Notes: generated by a model not told the origin, from the sequence alone. A DNA stretch of 64,000 nt from Liolophura sinensis (GCF_032854445.1 NC_088300.1:8558001-8622000), one strand, 5' to 3'; positions 1 to 10,956 are shown, counted from the first letter of the stretch. A program made the numbers and translations.

Positions 1-362
1 ACCGGCCCGGATAGCACAGTTGGTAGAGCGTCCGCTTCGGGACCGGTAGATCCAGGATCAATCCTTGATCGAGTCACACCTAAGACTTTAAAAGAGGAAG
101 TTGTAACTTCCTCGCTTGGCGTTCGGCATGAAGGGGATAGTGCAACGACTGGTTGACCCATATCAGTATAATGGCTTGGGCGGGGCGGCTTACTTGCCTT
201 CGGTAAGTCGTCTCAGTGATGCAGCACTAAATAAAAGAGCGGTGGAAATCCGTCCTGCAACAAGGAGGCACATTACACGTGCATGCACCCTAATGATTCC
301 TTCGTCGTCATATGACTGAAAAATTGTTGAGTACGACGTTAAACCCCAAGCACTCACTCACT
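1..362 (+). mobile_element. SINE family A, longest copy in the window
   Basis: tRNA-derived SINE. The head carries an A-box-like AGCACAGTTGGTAGAGCG near position 13 and a B-box-like GGATCAATCC near 54. A family body follows, with GGAAGTTGTAACTTCCTC near 98-115, a short palindrome. The 3' tail reads TTGAGTACGACGTTAAACCC and ends in a short ACTC/CTCA microsatellite. Two further copies lie at 10957 and 18890. The left edge may continue before the window, so full length and target-site duplication cannot be judged. The 67-aa open frame inside it recurs in the other copies and is a by-product of repeat sequence. Confidence 0.8.
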
Positions 363-454
363 CATCTTAAGTGCACATGCACTTTAGACTTGATGTTACA
401 TGATCACACTGCTTGATATCTGGATACCCGTTCCCATTGTTTTCAGTGCTGTCC

Positions 455-640
455 TGTGTGGTCTCGTATGACGTTTCACCAGTTTGACGTACAGGTGTGA
501 TTCATGTTCGAGAGTTAGTAACTTACCAAAGGTTGGTAGATCACTCCAATTTTCCCCAGCCATAAAAAAAGAGGTCACCAAAGTATAAGTGAAAAATTCT
601 AAAGTATGGCATTAAACATCAATCAAATAAACAAATGGTA
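455..640 (+). mobile_element. Degenerate SINE (family C-like), 3' half
   Basis: The 3' tail TAAGTGAAAAATTCTAAAGT followed by GGCATTAAACATCAATCAAA matches the tail shared by the other SINEs here. The stretch before it (AGTAACTTACCAAAGGTTGG) resembles the copy near 1590-1690. No clear tRNA head is left. The rest of 363-845 shows nothing else recognisable. Confidence 0.5.
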
Positions 641-845
641 GTTTCGAGTTGTGTTTCAAACAAGAGAAACAGTATATGTAACAACTTCTCACAAATGTAT
701 CAAATGTATTGTTGGTTTTTAGTTTGTATTGCAACCCAAAGTCTTTCATGTTACTCGAGCAGATATAGCGCTTCTTTGAGTGGAGTGAATGAAAAGTATA
801 AATTCAGCCTTGAAATCATTTTTTTGCCTGGTTACATGACGGTTT

Positions 846-1025
846 GAGAAGTTTTGGTCACATTGTGTAATCCGTGAGAAGTTTTGGTCACATTGTGTAA
901 TCCGTGAGAGGCTTTGGTCACATTGTGTAATCCGTGAGAAGTTTTGGTCACATTGTGTAATCCGTGAGAAGTTTTGGTCACATTGTGTAATCCATGAGAA
1001 GTTTTGGTCACATTGTGTAATCCGT
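846..1025 (+). repeat. 30-bp minisatellite, 6 units
   Basis: Six tandem copies of a 30-bp unit beginning GAGAAGTTTTGGTCACATTG. Unit 3 differs at two positions and unit 5 ends CCAT instead of CCGT; the others are identical. The array starts and stops sharply on unit boundaries. The high identity implies recent expansion or gene conversion. Confidence 0.95.
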
Positions 1026-1369
1026 GTGCATCATACTATGACTGCTTTGACAAAGACATTTATTTTGGAAGCACGTTTTTCATATGATGTAAAATTGTGG
1101 AGACAGAGATGTGCAATTATCTTTTGTTATTGAAGGGGTGTTAATTATGCTTTTGTGTGCAAGTGTATAACATTGTTGTTACTTGTATTAAAGCTATGAT
1201 AAATGTGCATATATGATCTGAATGCATCAGAATTTTATCAAAACTTGTGTTTGAAGCATTGTTGTTAAAGCATCAGACTGTAATCTACTTAACGCTAAAA
1301 GAAGTACCAACAATAAGCTGTTCTATTTAGAAATGTCACAGTTACTCTTTGAACAAGTCATCTTGGGGT
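1026..1369. other. Unannotated AT-rich intergenic stretch
   Basis: No coding, RNA or repeat structure is recognisable here apart from short A/T runs. Confidence 0.5.
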
Positions 1370-1715
1370 AGGGCTTGTGTTGTGGTAGAGCAGTTAAGGT
1401 GCTTGTCCATTGATATCTACAAACTCCACATGTAGGTCATGCTCAATTCCAGTCTTGGGAATCTGTGAATTCCCCAGCACTCACTGATTGTAGGGCCTTA
1501 GCAAAAATGAGCTGTCAAGGTCACTCATGTGGCTGTGTGTTTGTTGAAAAATTTTGTGCTTATTTGTATGTCACACATGGTAAAGTTTGTCAGTAACTTG
1601 CTGAAGTTACATGGTTTACCAAGGCACTCTGGTTTCTTCCACTGTGAACTTGGCTGTCATTGTGAAAGTAAAAAATTCTTAAGTATGGTGCTGGGCAAAA
1701 AAAAAATACATTTTG
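1370..1715 (+). mobile_element. Degenerate tRNA-headed SINE (family C)
   Basis: The head GTGGTAGAGCAGTTAAGGTG is A-box-like and CATGCTCAATTCC is B-box-like. A body with AGTAACTTGCTGAAG and a tail AAAAAATTCTTAAGTATGGT follow. It resembles the copies near 455 and, in reverse, near 5113. Heavily mutated; the ends are approximate. Confidence 0.5.
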
Positions 1716-1944
1716 GATTATAGTGGATATGTGACAAAATACTTTCTGAAGAAACACAATCTGAAGCAGTGAAAATCATTTGATTTCCGTAATGAAATTT
1801 GTATATGATGTGAATAGTTCAATTAAATTAAATTTTGATTGGTTGAATGGTGATATTTGTCAGACAATTGACTGCTGCATTAAACATCAAGTAATGGATA
1901 GTCTGTTACAATTGACGTTTATCTAAACCATAATAGTGTCTGTG

Positions 1945-2115
1945 ACATAATGGATAGCATGCTAGTGCAGCACAATGACTCAGCAGCCTCTCACAAATGC
2001 GGTCGCTGGGCGTTCAAGTCCAGCTCATGATAGTTTCCTCTTCGTTTGTACGTGGAAAGGTGTGCTAGCAACCTGTGAATGGTCGCTGGTTTCCCTTGGG
2101 CTCTGCTATAAGCAC
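1945..2115 (+). mobile_element. SINE family B, old 5' portion
   Basis: Matches the 5' two-thirds of the full copy at 11430: GCACAATGACTCAGCAGCCT, CACAAATGCGGTCGCTGGG, the B-box-like GCGTTCAAGTCCAGCTCATG and then CAACCTGTGAATGGTCGCTG. The 3' tail is missing. Flanks 1716-1944 and 2116-2400 hold nothing I recognise. Confidence 0.7.
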
Positions 2116-2424
2116 GTTAAAAGCTACCCTATTTTAAGTACATGCATACTGTAGCGTGCCAGGTGTTTTCAGCAGGTCATTGTAGTGAGGCAGCATAATA
2201 AATCCTGTGATGTCAGGTCAGCCCTCCTAGTGCTGTAGTGAATTCTACAACTCTCTTTTCAGCCACCAGAAACCAAACTGGAAGAACATTTTATCTTATG
2301 AAAGGGCTATTTTAAATCACCTTGTTCTGGGCGTCTGGCTCTTGCGAATCGTCTAGTATTAAAGTATGGAAGGAACCATGGGCTGAATTCACAAAACTTC
2401 CTACCTAAGCATGTGTTGTTTCTC

Positions 2425-2560
2425 ATACAAAAACCAATACTGGCTTGCGGCAACTGTCAAGATGACATGCTAGAATGCAGGTATCTGGTGAATGGGGGTT
2501 TACTCCAACCACAGCCACTACTCTTTCCAAGAAGTGAAAAATTCTCGAGTACTGTTGCAG
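2425..2560 (+). mobile_element. Probable SINE remnant
   Basis: AGTGAAAAATTCTCGAGTAC near 2533 is the common SINE tail motif; the preceding 100 bases are too diverged to assign. The open frame of 65 aa across it is an artefact. 2561-2975 shows nothing recognisable. Confidence 0.35.
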
Positions 2561-2980
2561 CGTGTGTATCTGAATATACCGATAATTTTGATGTAATAAA
2601 GGAAAAATGAGTGCACAGCTTTGGACCGGCGGGAAGGAGTTTCCCATTCTCAACACTCCTCTTGAATAGCCTTACTGTGTTCCTTATTCATTCACAATTA
2701 TACAATCACATCTTCAAGAAGTATCAAAACAAACTGGAATATTTCATCCTTTTTAGATAGCATACCCAGGTGCAAAATACCCCGGCACAAAAGATGATCC
2801 TTCAGCAGCTGCCTAGGCCCCGGAAGCTTTGAGATACTAGAAGGCTGAAGATGCCCTGAAATCGTTTTACAGGCTTCTTATTCTTCATGTAGATTCCTTG
2901 TAGTTTTATGTGCTTAACACTTGACAATGCATGTGTGTGTGCATGGGCCTTCCATTGAATTGTTTCGACTTTACTTTTGA

Positions 2981-2996
2981 TTTATTTATTTATTCA
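2981..2996 (-). terminator. Candidate GPATCH11 polyadenylation signals
   Basis: The minus strand reads as overlapping AATAAA hexamers here, the nearest canonical signal I find downstream of the GPATCH11 stop codon at 4178. If used, the 3' UTR would be about 1.2 kb. An unannotated variant signal closer to the stop is equally possible. Confidence 0.3.
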
Positions 2997-3741
2997 TTTT
3001 GATGAAAAGTGGTACAGCCATGTATGTACTGACCGCACAATTTCCAACACCCCTGGTACCTCTTTTACCTGTACTCTACAAAAAGCAGCCATTATATGTA
3101 TTTGCATCGTTTCATGCATGCAGGCTTTTCACCTGCTTGATCTTTGTACATACATGTATAAGCTCTGCTTCAAATTTACTGATTGCTACTGACGTAAAAG
3201 GGGCTTAAACGTCCTCCAGAGTCCAGTGTTTAAAAGTATCTAAAAAGTATTGTTTGGAAAACTAACTTAACAGAGTATTTCCAAGAAGAGTTTACCACAC
3301 TCATTTTGATGTTTACTATGCAGCTTCGCAGCTAAGAGCTACGCGTATAAATACAGCTTAAAATCATTACATGCCTTTGGTCAAAACATATTAAGAAAAG
3401 TCAAAAAAGGTAATAAATATATTAAACTTTAAAATGCCATAAAGGTACATAACAGCCGTGAAACATTCCAGTTGACTGAACAGTCGGAACAAGAATATTT
3501 TTGGTGACACAAAAACAAATTTTAAAATGTGTACATGTCCCTTTCACTCTTCTTCTCTGAAAGTGAAGGCACAAACTTTGGCTTGCAACCTTGAAAACCA
3601 TGATCAGAGGTCCAAATATGGCCAGAGCATTATTCTAACATTTCCCCATTAATCCATGCATAGTCCAAGCATAAACCATTGCTTATATAGGCAATCGACG
3701 ACCCTTTGAAATAACTATGGGTACATTACACTGTATGTTGG

Positions 3742-4230
3742 GTTGGTTTCTCAGGCACTCCCTTGATAACCATCTTCTAAACGAGAATCCAGAACAATGG
3801 TGGATGAAACATCCAACACGAGCTTCTCAGATAGGCCTATTCTCTTCTGCAGCAGAATCCAGAACGGAGTTGGCTGAAATATCAATTGTTAGCTTCCCAG
3901 GTGCTCTCTGGACAGTTGTCTTCTGAACCACAACTCAGAATACAGGTGGACGAGACATCAAGCTTGAGCTTCTCAGGTACTCCCTGAACACCCGTCTTAG
4001 AAACCAGAATGGAGAACACAGGTGGATAGAGACATCAAACATGAGCATTTCAGTTACTCTTCTGAACCAGAGCCCAGTATTCAGGTGAATGAATCACCAG
4101 TGCTGCAGTGAGCTTCTCAGGTACTTGTTGGACATTTGTCTTCTGAACCAGCACCCAGAACAGATGCTAATGAATTATCAAGAGTGAGCTTCTGAGGTAC
4201 TCCCTGGACAATTCTCTTCCAGATCTGCTT
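3742..4230 (-). repeat. Degenerate ~70-77 bp tandem array derived from the GPATCH11 last exon
   Basis: About six diverged units lie downstream of the GPATCH11 stop, and the last coding exon itself is a further unit. On the minus strand units typically contain CTGGTTCAGAAGA, a TGTCCA-like stretch, CACCTGAGAAGCTC, and then CCACCTGTATTCTG. The coding exon has the aligned CTGGAAGAG, TGTCCAGG and CCTCAGAAGCTC. Because the human protein ends in a similar NCPG-containing tail, the exon is probably the ancestral unit and the array a later expansion into the 3' UTR. Confidence 0.7.
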
Positions 4231-7200
4231 TATCTGAAAATATATGACGATTTACTTACCATATAGAAACAAGTGCAGTTGTAAATTGGACATTATGCAG
4301 TATGCAGTAACATAATGACATAAACTAACTTTCTCATAAATGGCATCGCTTGCAGCTGTGAGTGCAGCTGTTGTACCTTCATGAAGTATATTCTTCAAAG
4401 ATTATTCAGTTGTAAACAGCTGCAGATGAGAATGTACTCATTTCGATTTATGCTCTAGAACACACATTATAACGAAATACTCGCACAAAACCTGTGTACA
4501 GATCAGCCGCAACAAGTCCTCCAAAAACATATCTGCAGATAAAATAAGGCTTTATGTATTAGGCCCTGGTGAGAAGGTTACCAGGAACAAATTCAGGCCC
4601 TTGCTATTTTTGTTACTTTGGCCAGAATGTTCAGAAGTGAGATATGAACTGCCTTAACTTCCAGTATGAACACACTTGTCAGATCTTTGAATGGTCACGA
4701 CACAATAATACTTAAATGTACTCACCGTCAAAGGTGGTGGCACACCACACACAGTACAGATGTTTCCTCCTGAGGTAAAGTGTGAGAATTTCCAGTTTAT
4801 CCTGAGTCTGTTGAAGGGAAAATAGTACATAGTTATCAAAATAATGACAACACTACTACATGAAAACAACAGCTAGATGTTACCTCCATTTGATTTTGAT
4901 ACCCTTTAAAATGGAAAACATAGTATTTTCTTTAATATCATGCAAGGATAGAGAAGATACAGGTTCCTTGTCAATATGCATGCTGTCTCCAAAAAAGATT
5001 TTCTCAACTTCCTGTTGGTAACAGTTAATGCACAAAGTTACAGGTAACAAGGGGTGCAGGAGAAAAATGTGGATGCCCATTACTCTTAAATCTGTGTGTA
5101 ATATAAATATCTGAGTGGTGTTTAATGCCGTGCTCAAGAATTTCTCACTTTTATGACAGCTGTTGGATTTATGAGCACAGGAAATCAGAGCGCTCAGAGT
5201 AAACAACTCACCTTTGCCAGGTATATGACAAACCTCCTCACTTAAAGCCACAGCAAAGTGTGAAATATGATGGAGTTTAATACATCTTCTCAAACACTGT
5301 CGTGTACATGTACCAAGAACTGTTCAATTTACTGTACGTATACTGCAAAATGGGCGTCTTTGGTATTATGTTTCTGTGAAGAAGCATTATACCCATCAAG
5401 CTGCTAGGAAACAATCCTGCATAATATTAATGAAAGTAATGTGTAAACACAAAATAACAAGAATATATGTTAAATCTTTCAAAGTATTAAAACACGATCA
5501 TACTGGAAATTACAGAACTGTTGCGTACTGTTAAGTCTTTGAGATCTGGAGGTGGCATGTGATCAAGCTCTTGGTCTGTCTCCTCCTCACTTATCTCAAA
5601 TGGGTCAAATGCAGTCAGTCTGTAGCCAGTGTCCTGGTCACCTGCCTTATCCTCACAGGTGTCATCCTCCTGAGTAACCCTGTCAGAGCCTGGGAGACAC
5701 GCCTCTGGCCAGAAGAATAACTCCCCAGGTTCCTCAATACCCTTGTGTAACATGAATTGTAGATTTAGTAATTCACTAGCTTAAATGAAAGTATGCAACA
5801 GAATATTTCTCAAGAAAGTCTGCAGCCTTATGCATCTAAAACCACGATGGCTGACAGGGTCAATTTTTCTGCAGGGTTGCAAAACTTGCAGTTTTAACAA
5901 GACCAAGAGCGTACTCCAATAATTACCCTGTTACACATATGAAAGCACAAGTCCTCATCTGACTTTAACAACACAAATGGTGGCAACACTATGCGCTATT
6001 TTCAATCTGAAGTATGCAGAGTGACGGTAGAATCAGAGTTGACTGGCGAGGATAGGTAAGACAATTAAAATGTTGAAATATTGTTTCAAAACCAGTTTTC
6101 TCTTAATTTGTTACTTGTGGGAGAGCCACAGACAATCCTACAATTCAGAATGCTGCTGATCTGAAGCTGAATGAAAAGTATTTAATTGATATTGCATACA
6201 TTAACCATGCCCATACCTTCTGTGAATCAAGCTGTTCACAGACCTTCTGACTTTTGTAGAGGTCACGCTCAGCTAATTTCTCTGAAAACTGTTTACTTTT
6301 CCTTTCCACGAAATCCCCTTTGTGCTGCTCTTCCATTTTTCTGCGTTTGGCTGCCATTGAAATGCGCATCATAGCTTGCATTTCTTGTTTACGTTTCTGG
6401 TGAGCTTCCTGTCCTAACCCACTTCGATTTGTTTTCACTATCACTGGTATAGGTTCCACCCGACCTTCTCCTGAAAACAATTTTTTTATACACACGTAGT
6501 ATAATGTTCACTTATAATATAATGTCACACTGTTCTGAAAAATGTCATTCATTCATCACACTGCCTTCATACAGCCATATCATATTATGAGCCATTCAGT
6601 AGAAAATGGGCCATAACATGCACATGTAGGGTTATTAGGCTATAAAAATGTCATTCATTCATCACACTGCCTTCATACAGCCATATCATATTATGAGCCA
6701 TTCAGTAGAAAATGGGCCATAACATGCACATGGAGGGTTACTAGGCTATAATTCATTTCTCTACATTTAATTACCTCAGAAATGGCAATGGAATACTCGC
6801 TTCAAATACATCTTGACAGTGCAGCTATAACAGTGTAAACTGAGTTGGCAATAACAAATCTTCTTCTCAGAAAAACAGAATATAATTTCTGATTCTGCTC
6901 TCAATATGGCTACATGTACCTACATGTATATAACAAGCCTAAAAAACTTGTGCCACTTCTCAATGTACCTTTCCCTTATAGAAGGATTATTTTTGTCACA
7001 TAATGTTTTTGAATGTCACCTCTCCTGATTCAGGTTTCACACTTGCTGCCTTTTTACCTTAAATGGGAAATAATTAACAGATGAGGATATCAAAATGTCA
7101 TGTACTTGGTCAACAGTTTAGGCTACATGAAGGTACGTTTCATTTCACACTACCTTTTTTGCCTATAGCCATGCCAGGTTTATAACCCATCTTTTGGAGG

Positions 7201-8202
7201 AGGGCAAATCCTTTATTCTCAGAACTCATTGCTGAAGCCAAGCCTTCCTCTCTCTTCTCCCTCTCTAAAACATTTCGAGGCTTTGTTACATTCTTTCTGT
7301 TCTTCTCTTGGTGTATATGTTCTCTCTGCTTCTCCCTTGATGACTTTGAGGAGAGCAATCCTGGCCTGACATCCTGACTACACAATAAGAAATTTCAAAT
7401 GAATCACACAATTAACAACTGTATTGGGACAGATTCTTCATTTATTTATGTTTAACTTGAACCACTTGTCCACTGACTCATAAAAATACGAAATCTGACG
7501 GATTAAGTTAGGAATCTTATTATCTAGAGGATGCGATGGGGAGGCAGAACTTATCTATTTATTTATTTGATTGGTTTTTTACACCGTACTCAAGAATATT
7601 TCACTTATACGACGGCGGACAGCATTATGGTGGAAGGAAACCGGGCAGGGCCCCGTGGAAACCCACGACCATTTGCAGGTTGCCTGCAGACCTTCCCACG
7701 TACGCAACTGCATTGGTAAGAGGCCCCCTGAACTAATCTACAAGTACAACACAATCAACTGAGCTGTCATTTACTCCAATCAAGGAAATATTATTAATTT
7801 CACTTGAGTAACAAAACTTCACCCAAATTCCTAATTCCTAATGGTTTTCATGGAAATCAGTCCTCTGATATTTTCATTTCATTTTCAGAGCTTTTGACTC
7901 CCCATCATATCCTCTAACATAAGATTCTTCGTCTAATCTCACTTCATCTTTAACCCCAAAATACTATATAAGTTAGTTTTCATAATACAGGAACACATAC
8001 GTTGCTTAAATTATGACAATGCAGAGAAACGTTCTGTATAACCAGGCCTTTTGCAAATAAGAGTGCCACCTTACTCAATGGCAACAAATCTGGAGTCAGT
8101 AGTGATTGACAAGTTGCAACAACAGCTGACGACGCTGTAAACTAACCACTGTTTTAGAATTGCATCTGACATGTAATCATCTTCTCCACTGGAGTCGTCC
8201 AT
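4178..8202 (-). CDS. GPATCH11: G-patch domain-containing protein 11 (complete, 6 exons)
   Basis: Coding exons on the minus strand, in order: 8202-8150, 7377-7154, 6470-6217, 5741-5529, 4807-4726, 4233-4178; 882 nt, 293 aa. All introns are GT-AG and all phases agree. The N-terminus has the EDDYMSD motif, then DVRPGL. The G-patch spans about residues 70-117, with NKGFALLQKMGYKPG, the GKKG loop and VEPIPV. A basic, Met-rich helical stretch (about 118-177) and an acidic segment (SEEETDQELD) follow. The C-terminal DUF4187-type region has KLEILTLYLRRKHLYC, then a CxxC pair and a third Cys in ENCPG. These landmarks line up with human GPATCH11. G-patch proteins generally bind DEAH-box helicases; GPATCH11 is described as a nuclear RNA-processing factor, also reported at kinetochores (alias CENP-Y). 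The donor of exon 1 (CA|GTGGTT) and the acceptor of exon 4 (ACACAAG, poor pyrimidine tract) are weak, but both give the expected protein. Confidence 0.9.
5113..5285 (-). mobile_element. SINE family C copy in GPATCH11 intron 4
   Basis: Read on the minus strand it has the family C body (ACCTGGCAAAGGTGAGTTG, then TTTCCTGTGCTCATAAAT) and the tail GTGAGAAATTCTTGAGCACG followed by GCATTAAACACCACTCAG. It lies in the transcribed orientation of GPATCH11. The 137-aa minus-strand open frame across 4880-5293 runs through it and into intron, and has no resemblance to the gene's protein. Confidence 0.6.
5742..6216 (-). other. GPATCH11 intron 3
   Basis: 475-bp intron between G-patch-flanking exon 3 and the acidic exon 4. 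No repeat or RNA is recognised inside. Confidence 0.8.
6541..6752 (+). repeat. 106-bp direct duplication in GPATCH11 intron 2
   Basis: Two adjacent, almost identical 106-bp copies beginning AATGTCATTCATTCATCACA (starts at 6541 and 6647). They differ by only a few bases (GTAGGGTTATT versus GGAGGGTTACT), so the duplication is recent. The rest of the intron, 6753-7153, is plain AT-rich sequence. Confidence 0.95.
7550..7727 (-). mobile_element. SINE family B with internal deletion, in GPATCH11 intron 1
   Basis: On the minus strand it begins GGGCCTCTTACCAATGCAGT, skips the B-box segment (about 45 bp missing relative to the copy at 11430), continues GTGGGAAGGTCTGCAGGCAA and ends with TAAGTGAAATATTCTTGAGT plus an AATA-rich tail. 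The three overlapping plus-strand open frames here are all inside the SINE. The rest of the intron (7378-7549, 7728-8149) shows nothing else. Confidence 0.8.
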
Positions 8203-8450
8203 TTTACGTTAAAAAGAACCGGCTACCAGTGCATACAGATCGTCCACAGTGTTACTGATGCCGAATGGGCTTGTTATCAACTTCTTTAACATCGCGATTA
8301 TTCTTAATGATGGAGGTAGCCATTTTCTATGACGTCATTTGGTAAAGGGAAGAGCACCTGCGCAGTGCCGTCAGTGCATCGAGGCCGTGTCAGTCTGTGC
8401 TACATATTTTGACTGATTTGGTCGGATTTTGTTGATTTACGTTACATTGA
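8203..8450. promoter_or_regulatory. Divergent promoter between GPATCH11 and HEATR5B
   Basis: The GPATCH11 start codon (8202, minus strand) and the HEATR5B 5' exon donor (8481, plus strand) are only 278 bp apart, so both transcripts must initiate here. I see no TATA box. Candidate sites are a perfect CRE palindrome at 8330-8337, a YY1-like GCCATTTT at 8319-8326 and an NRF1-half-site-like CTGCGCAG at 8358-8365. All three motif types are common in housekeeping promoters. The actual start sites cannot be read from sequence. Confidence 0.75.
8330..8337. promoter_or_regulatory. CRE palindrome TGACGTCA
   Basis: Exact consensus CREB/ATF site located centrally between two divergent genes; being palindromic it can serve both directions. 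Binding is inferred. Confidence 0.6.
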
Positions 8451-8480
8451 AATCATTCTACAGAATGGGAATCCATTAAG
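8390..8480 (+). other. HEATR5B: HEATR5B non-coding first exon (5' UTR)
   Basis: The right edge is a near-consensus donor, CATTAAG|GTGAGT at 8480/8481. The left edge (transcription start) is approximate. The matching acceptor is proposed at 25609. The exon contains a minimal upstream ORF, ATG GGA ATC CAT TAA, at 8465-8479. It is assigned because HEATR5B coding exon 1 has a clear 3' splice site just before its leader, and this donor sits at the divergent promoter. Confidence 0.6.
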
Positions 8481-10022
8481 GTGAGTTGTCATGTGATCAT
8501 TTTGCTTCAGATCGTGGCAGTTTTGACGAAATTCACTCCCAGACACGAGAGAGGCGGATGACCTGAAAATCGTCGGCGAGTTGCTCAGTCGCTGTCTGGT
8601 TCCATCGCGTGTAAAATGACTCTTACCTCGCCTATGGATTTTGGAACACCCGCTTGCTTGCTGTAGCCGCGGTAACTGTTCAGTGGAATTTTGACATGTG
8701 TACTAGCTTTATTCTTGATCCATGGATTGTATTTATGATCCAGTCGATGGTGTTATTGGATTTTACTTGTACAACATTTAACTCATTTGTCTGACAAAGT
8801 TACAAGATACTGGTAACGGATTATTTGCTTTAACAGCAAATCAACTCTTCCCATTCACTGAGACTCAATGAGGAGACAAAATAGTAATCTTTAGAGATAG
8901 ATCAGGCACCCGGAAGTTGTTTGCTGTCTAATATTTACAAGGTATTTAGCCTAACACTCTGATTCCATCTGGGTGGCCAGATACAGTATACATGCTAGTA
9001 GTGGTAATACTGTCGCTTGACAGTTGAAGGCTGCTGAATATTGGTGGTGATATTATAAATGATACCTGAGGCTTAGCCTGTGTAGATACATGCAACATTG
9101 TATAAATTCTTATAAAAAAAATGAACACCTCATTAATGATCCAGTTTGTCAGCTTGCTTTTGTTATATATGTGAGAGAAGCATATGTATATATATACATG
9201 CATATGTTTTTTTTGTTGGGAAAATATTCGAGACTGCACATATGTGGGCACTTGACTGTCAAAAAGGTGAAAGATAACATGTAAGGGTACAGGTAAATGA
9301 AGAACAAAGGTTGATATTGGTAAGTATGAATGATGATAATCATAAATTATGGGATGTTAAACAACAGAACTTTGTATCTACTCAGTATACTTAAATTGAA
9401 AACGTCTTACAACAAAGTATGGTTTTGGTTTTATGTCTTGTATTATTGACCTCCTACATGTGTGATATTCAAGACAGTATTCTCACCTCCATATCTAAGT
9501 GAGTAAACCCTGTAGGTGGAAGTAAAATGTTCCCACGTCTGTGTTCTTGAATCCGGACAGTTCTCTTGCATTAGACAGCAGCGAGCAGACAAGAAGGTAA
9601 TAGGAAGATCACACGAGAAGGTATAGGAAAATGAATAACATTGAATGATATTCTCAGAAATACAGCCAATAATAACTGGAAATTATAGTATGATAGAAAA
9701 CAGATTAAGCTACACAGCAGATGTAAATTATGGTCATCAACAAAACGGGGTTTTGGACTTTACTGTGAGGCCATGAAGCAGAGTTTTGTGTAAACTCCTG
9801 TGTTATTTAAACAATGTTTTTACCTCCATATCTGCACAATTGAAGTGCCAAATGCCCGGATGTCAGCAGACTCAAATGCATCGTAGCATTGTTACGTGTC
9901 TAGTCTGAACTGTGTAGCTTGTTATTGTATGGAGGTGAAGTTGAATGTGAAGTTTCATTGTCAGATACTGAATTTTAGAAGGTGTATCATAATAAAGGTG
10001 TAAGTTTGTACCAAAACATGAA

Positions 10023-10583
10023 GTGATACTTCCCAAATCATGATTTGACAATGGCTAACCACAATAGTGATACTGCTCAAATACTGATTTGACTGTTGCT
10101 AACCACAGTAGTGATACTGCCCAAATATTGATTTGACTGTTGCTAGCCACATTAGTGATACTGCCCAATTACTGATTTAACTGTTGTTAGCCACATTAGT
10201 GATACTGCCCAAATACTGATTTGACTGTTGCTAGCTACATTAGTGATACTGCCCAAATACTGATTTAACTGTTGCTAGCCACATTAGTGATACTGCCCAA
10301 ATACTGACTTAACTGTTGCTAGCCACATTAGTGATACTGCCCAAATACTGATTTGTCTGTTGCTAGCCACATTAGTGATACTGCCCAAATACTGATTTGA
10401 CTGTTGCTAGCCACATTAGTGATACTGCCCAAATGCTGATTTGACTGTTGCTAACCACATTTGTGATACTGCCCAAATACTGATTAAGCTGTTGCTAGCC
10501 ACATTAGTGATACTGTCCAAATACTGATTTGACTGTTGCTAACCACAGTAGTGATACTGCCCATATTCTGATTTGACTGTTGA
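10023..10583 (+). repeat. 44-bp minisatellite, about 12.7 units
   Basis: Strict 44-bp period: GTGATACT starts at 10023, 10067, 10111 and so on to 10551. The typical unit is GTGATACTGCCCAAATACTG followed by ATTTGACTGTTGCTAGCCAC and ATTA. The first unit is the most diverged and the last is truncated. Interior units share variants (ACTTAACTG, AACCACAGTA), consistent with stepwise slippage or unequal exchange. There are no spacers, so it is not a CRISPR. Confidence 0.95.
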
Positions 10584-10956
10584 AGAGGGGGTGGAAACAA
10601 ATCTGACAGGCTTGGTTACCTCTATAAATCAGATTTTGATTATTGAATTTAATTCAGTGTTGGATAAATCCAGTTGGCATTTCAGCATAATTGTTAGCAG
10701 TGGCTATGTGTCAGGAGCTTAAAATTCTCCAGGATCATATGGCCTCATGGTGACATAAGCATCTTTGCTTTGATCATGTTACATTTCATGCCTGGCGCGG
10801 CTTGTTCTACTTAGCATACATGTACATGTATTCAATTTTGTTTCTTAGTAGCATCACTAAGCATAAAATTACAGTATAAATGAACAATTCTTGAGTTACA
10901 GTACATCATTAAACTAAATTCTTATATAAATAACACAAATTTATAAAAGGGAGATA

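Noticed and set aside
1-75. tRNA gene
   Set aside because: A- and B-box-like motifs are present, but no complete cloverleaf; the sequence continues into a SINE body repeated elsewhere.
4880-5293. 137-aa minus-strand open frame, the longest in the window
   Set aside because: It spans a GPATCH11 intron and a SINE; splicing 5529 to 4807 gives the family-matching protein without it, and the peptide resembles nothing.
8292-8299. TCGCGA-type promoter motif
   Set aside because: Only the core six bases match (ATCGCGAT); flanks do not fit the longer consensus, so it is not listed as a site.
10023-10583. CRISPR-like regular repeats
   Set aside because: Units are contiguous, with no unique spacers, in a eukaryotic intron; it is a minisatellite.
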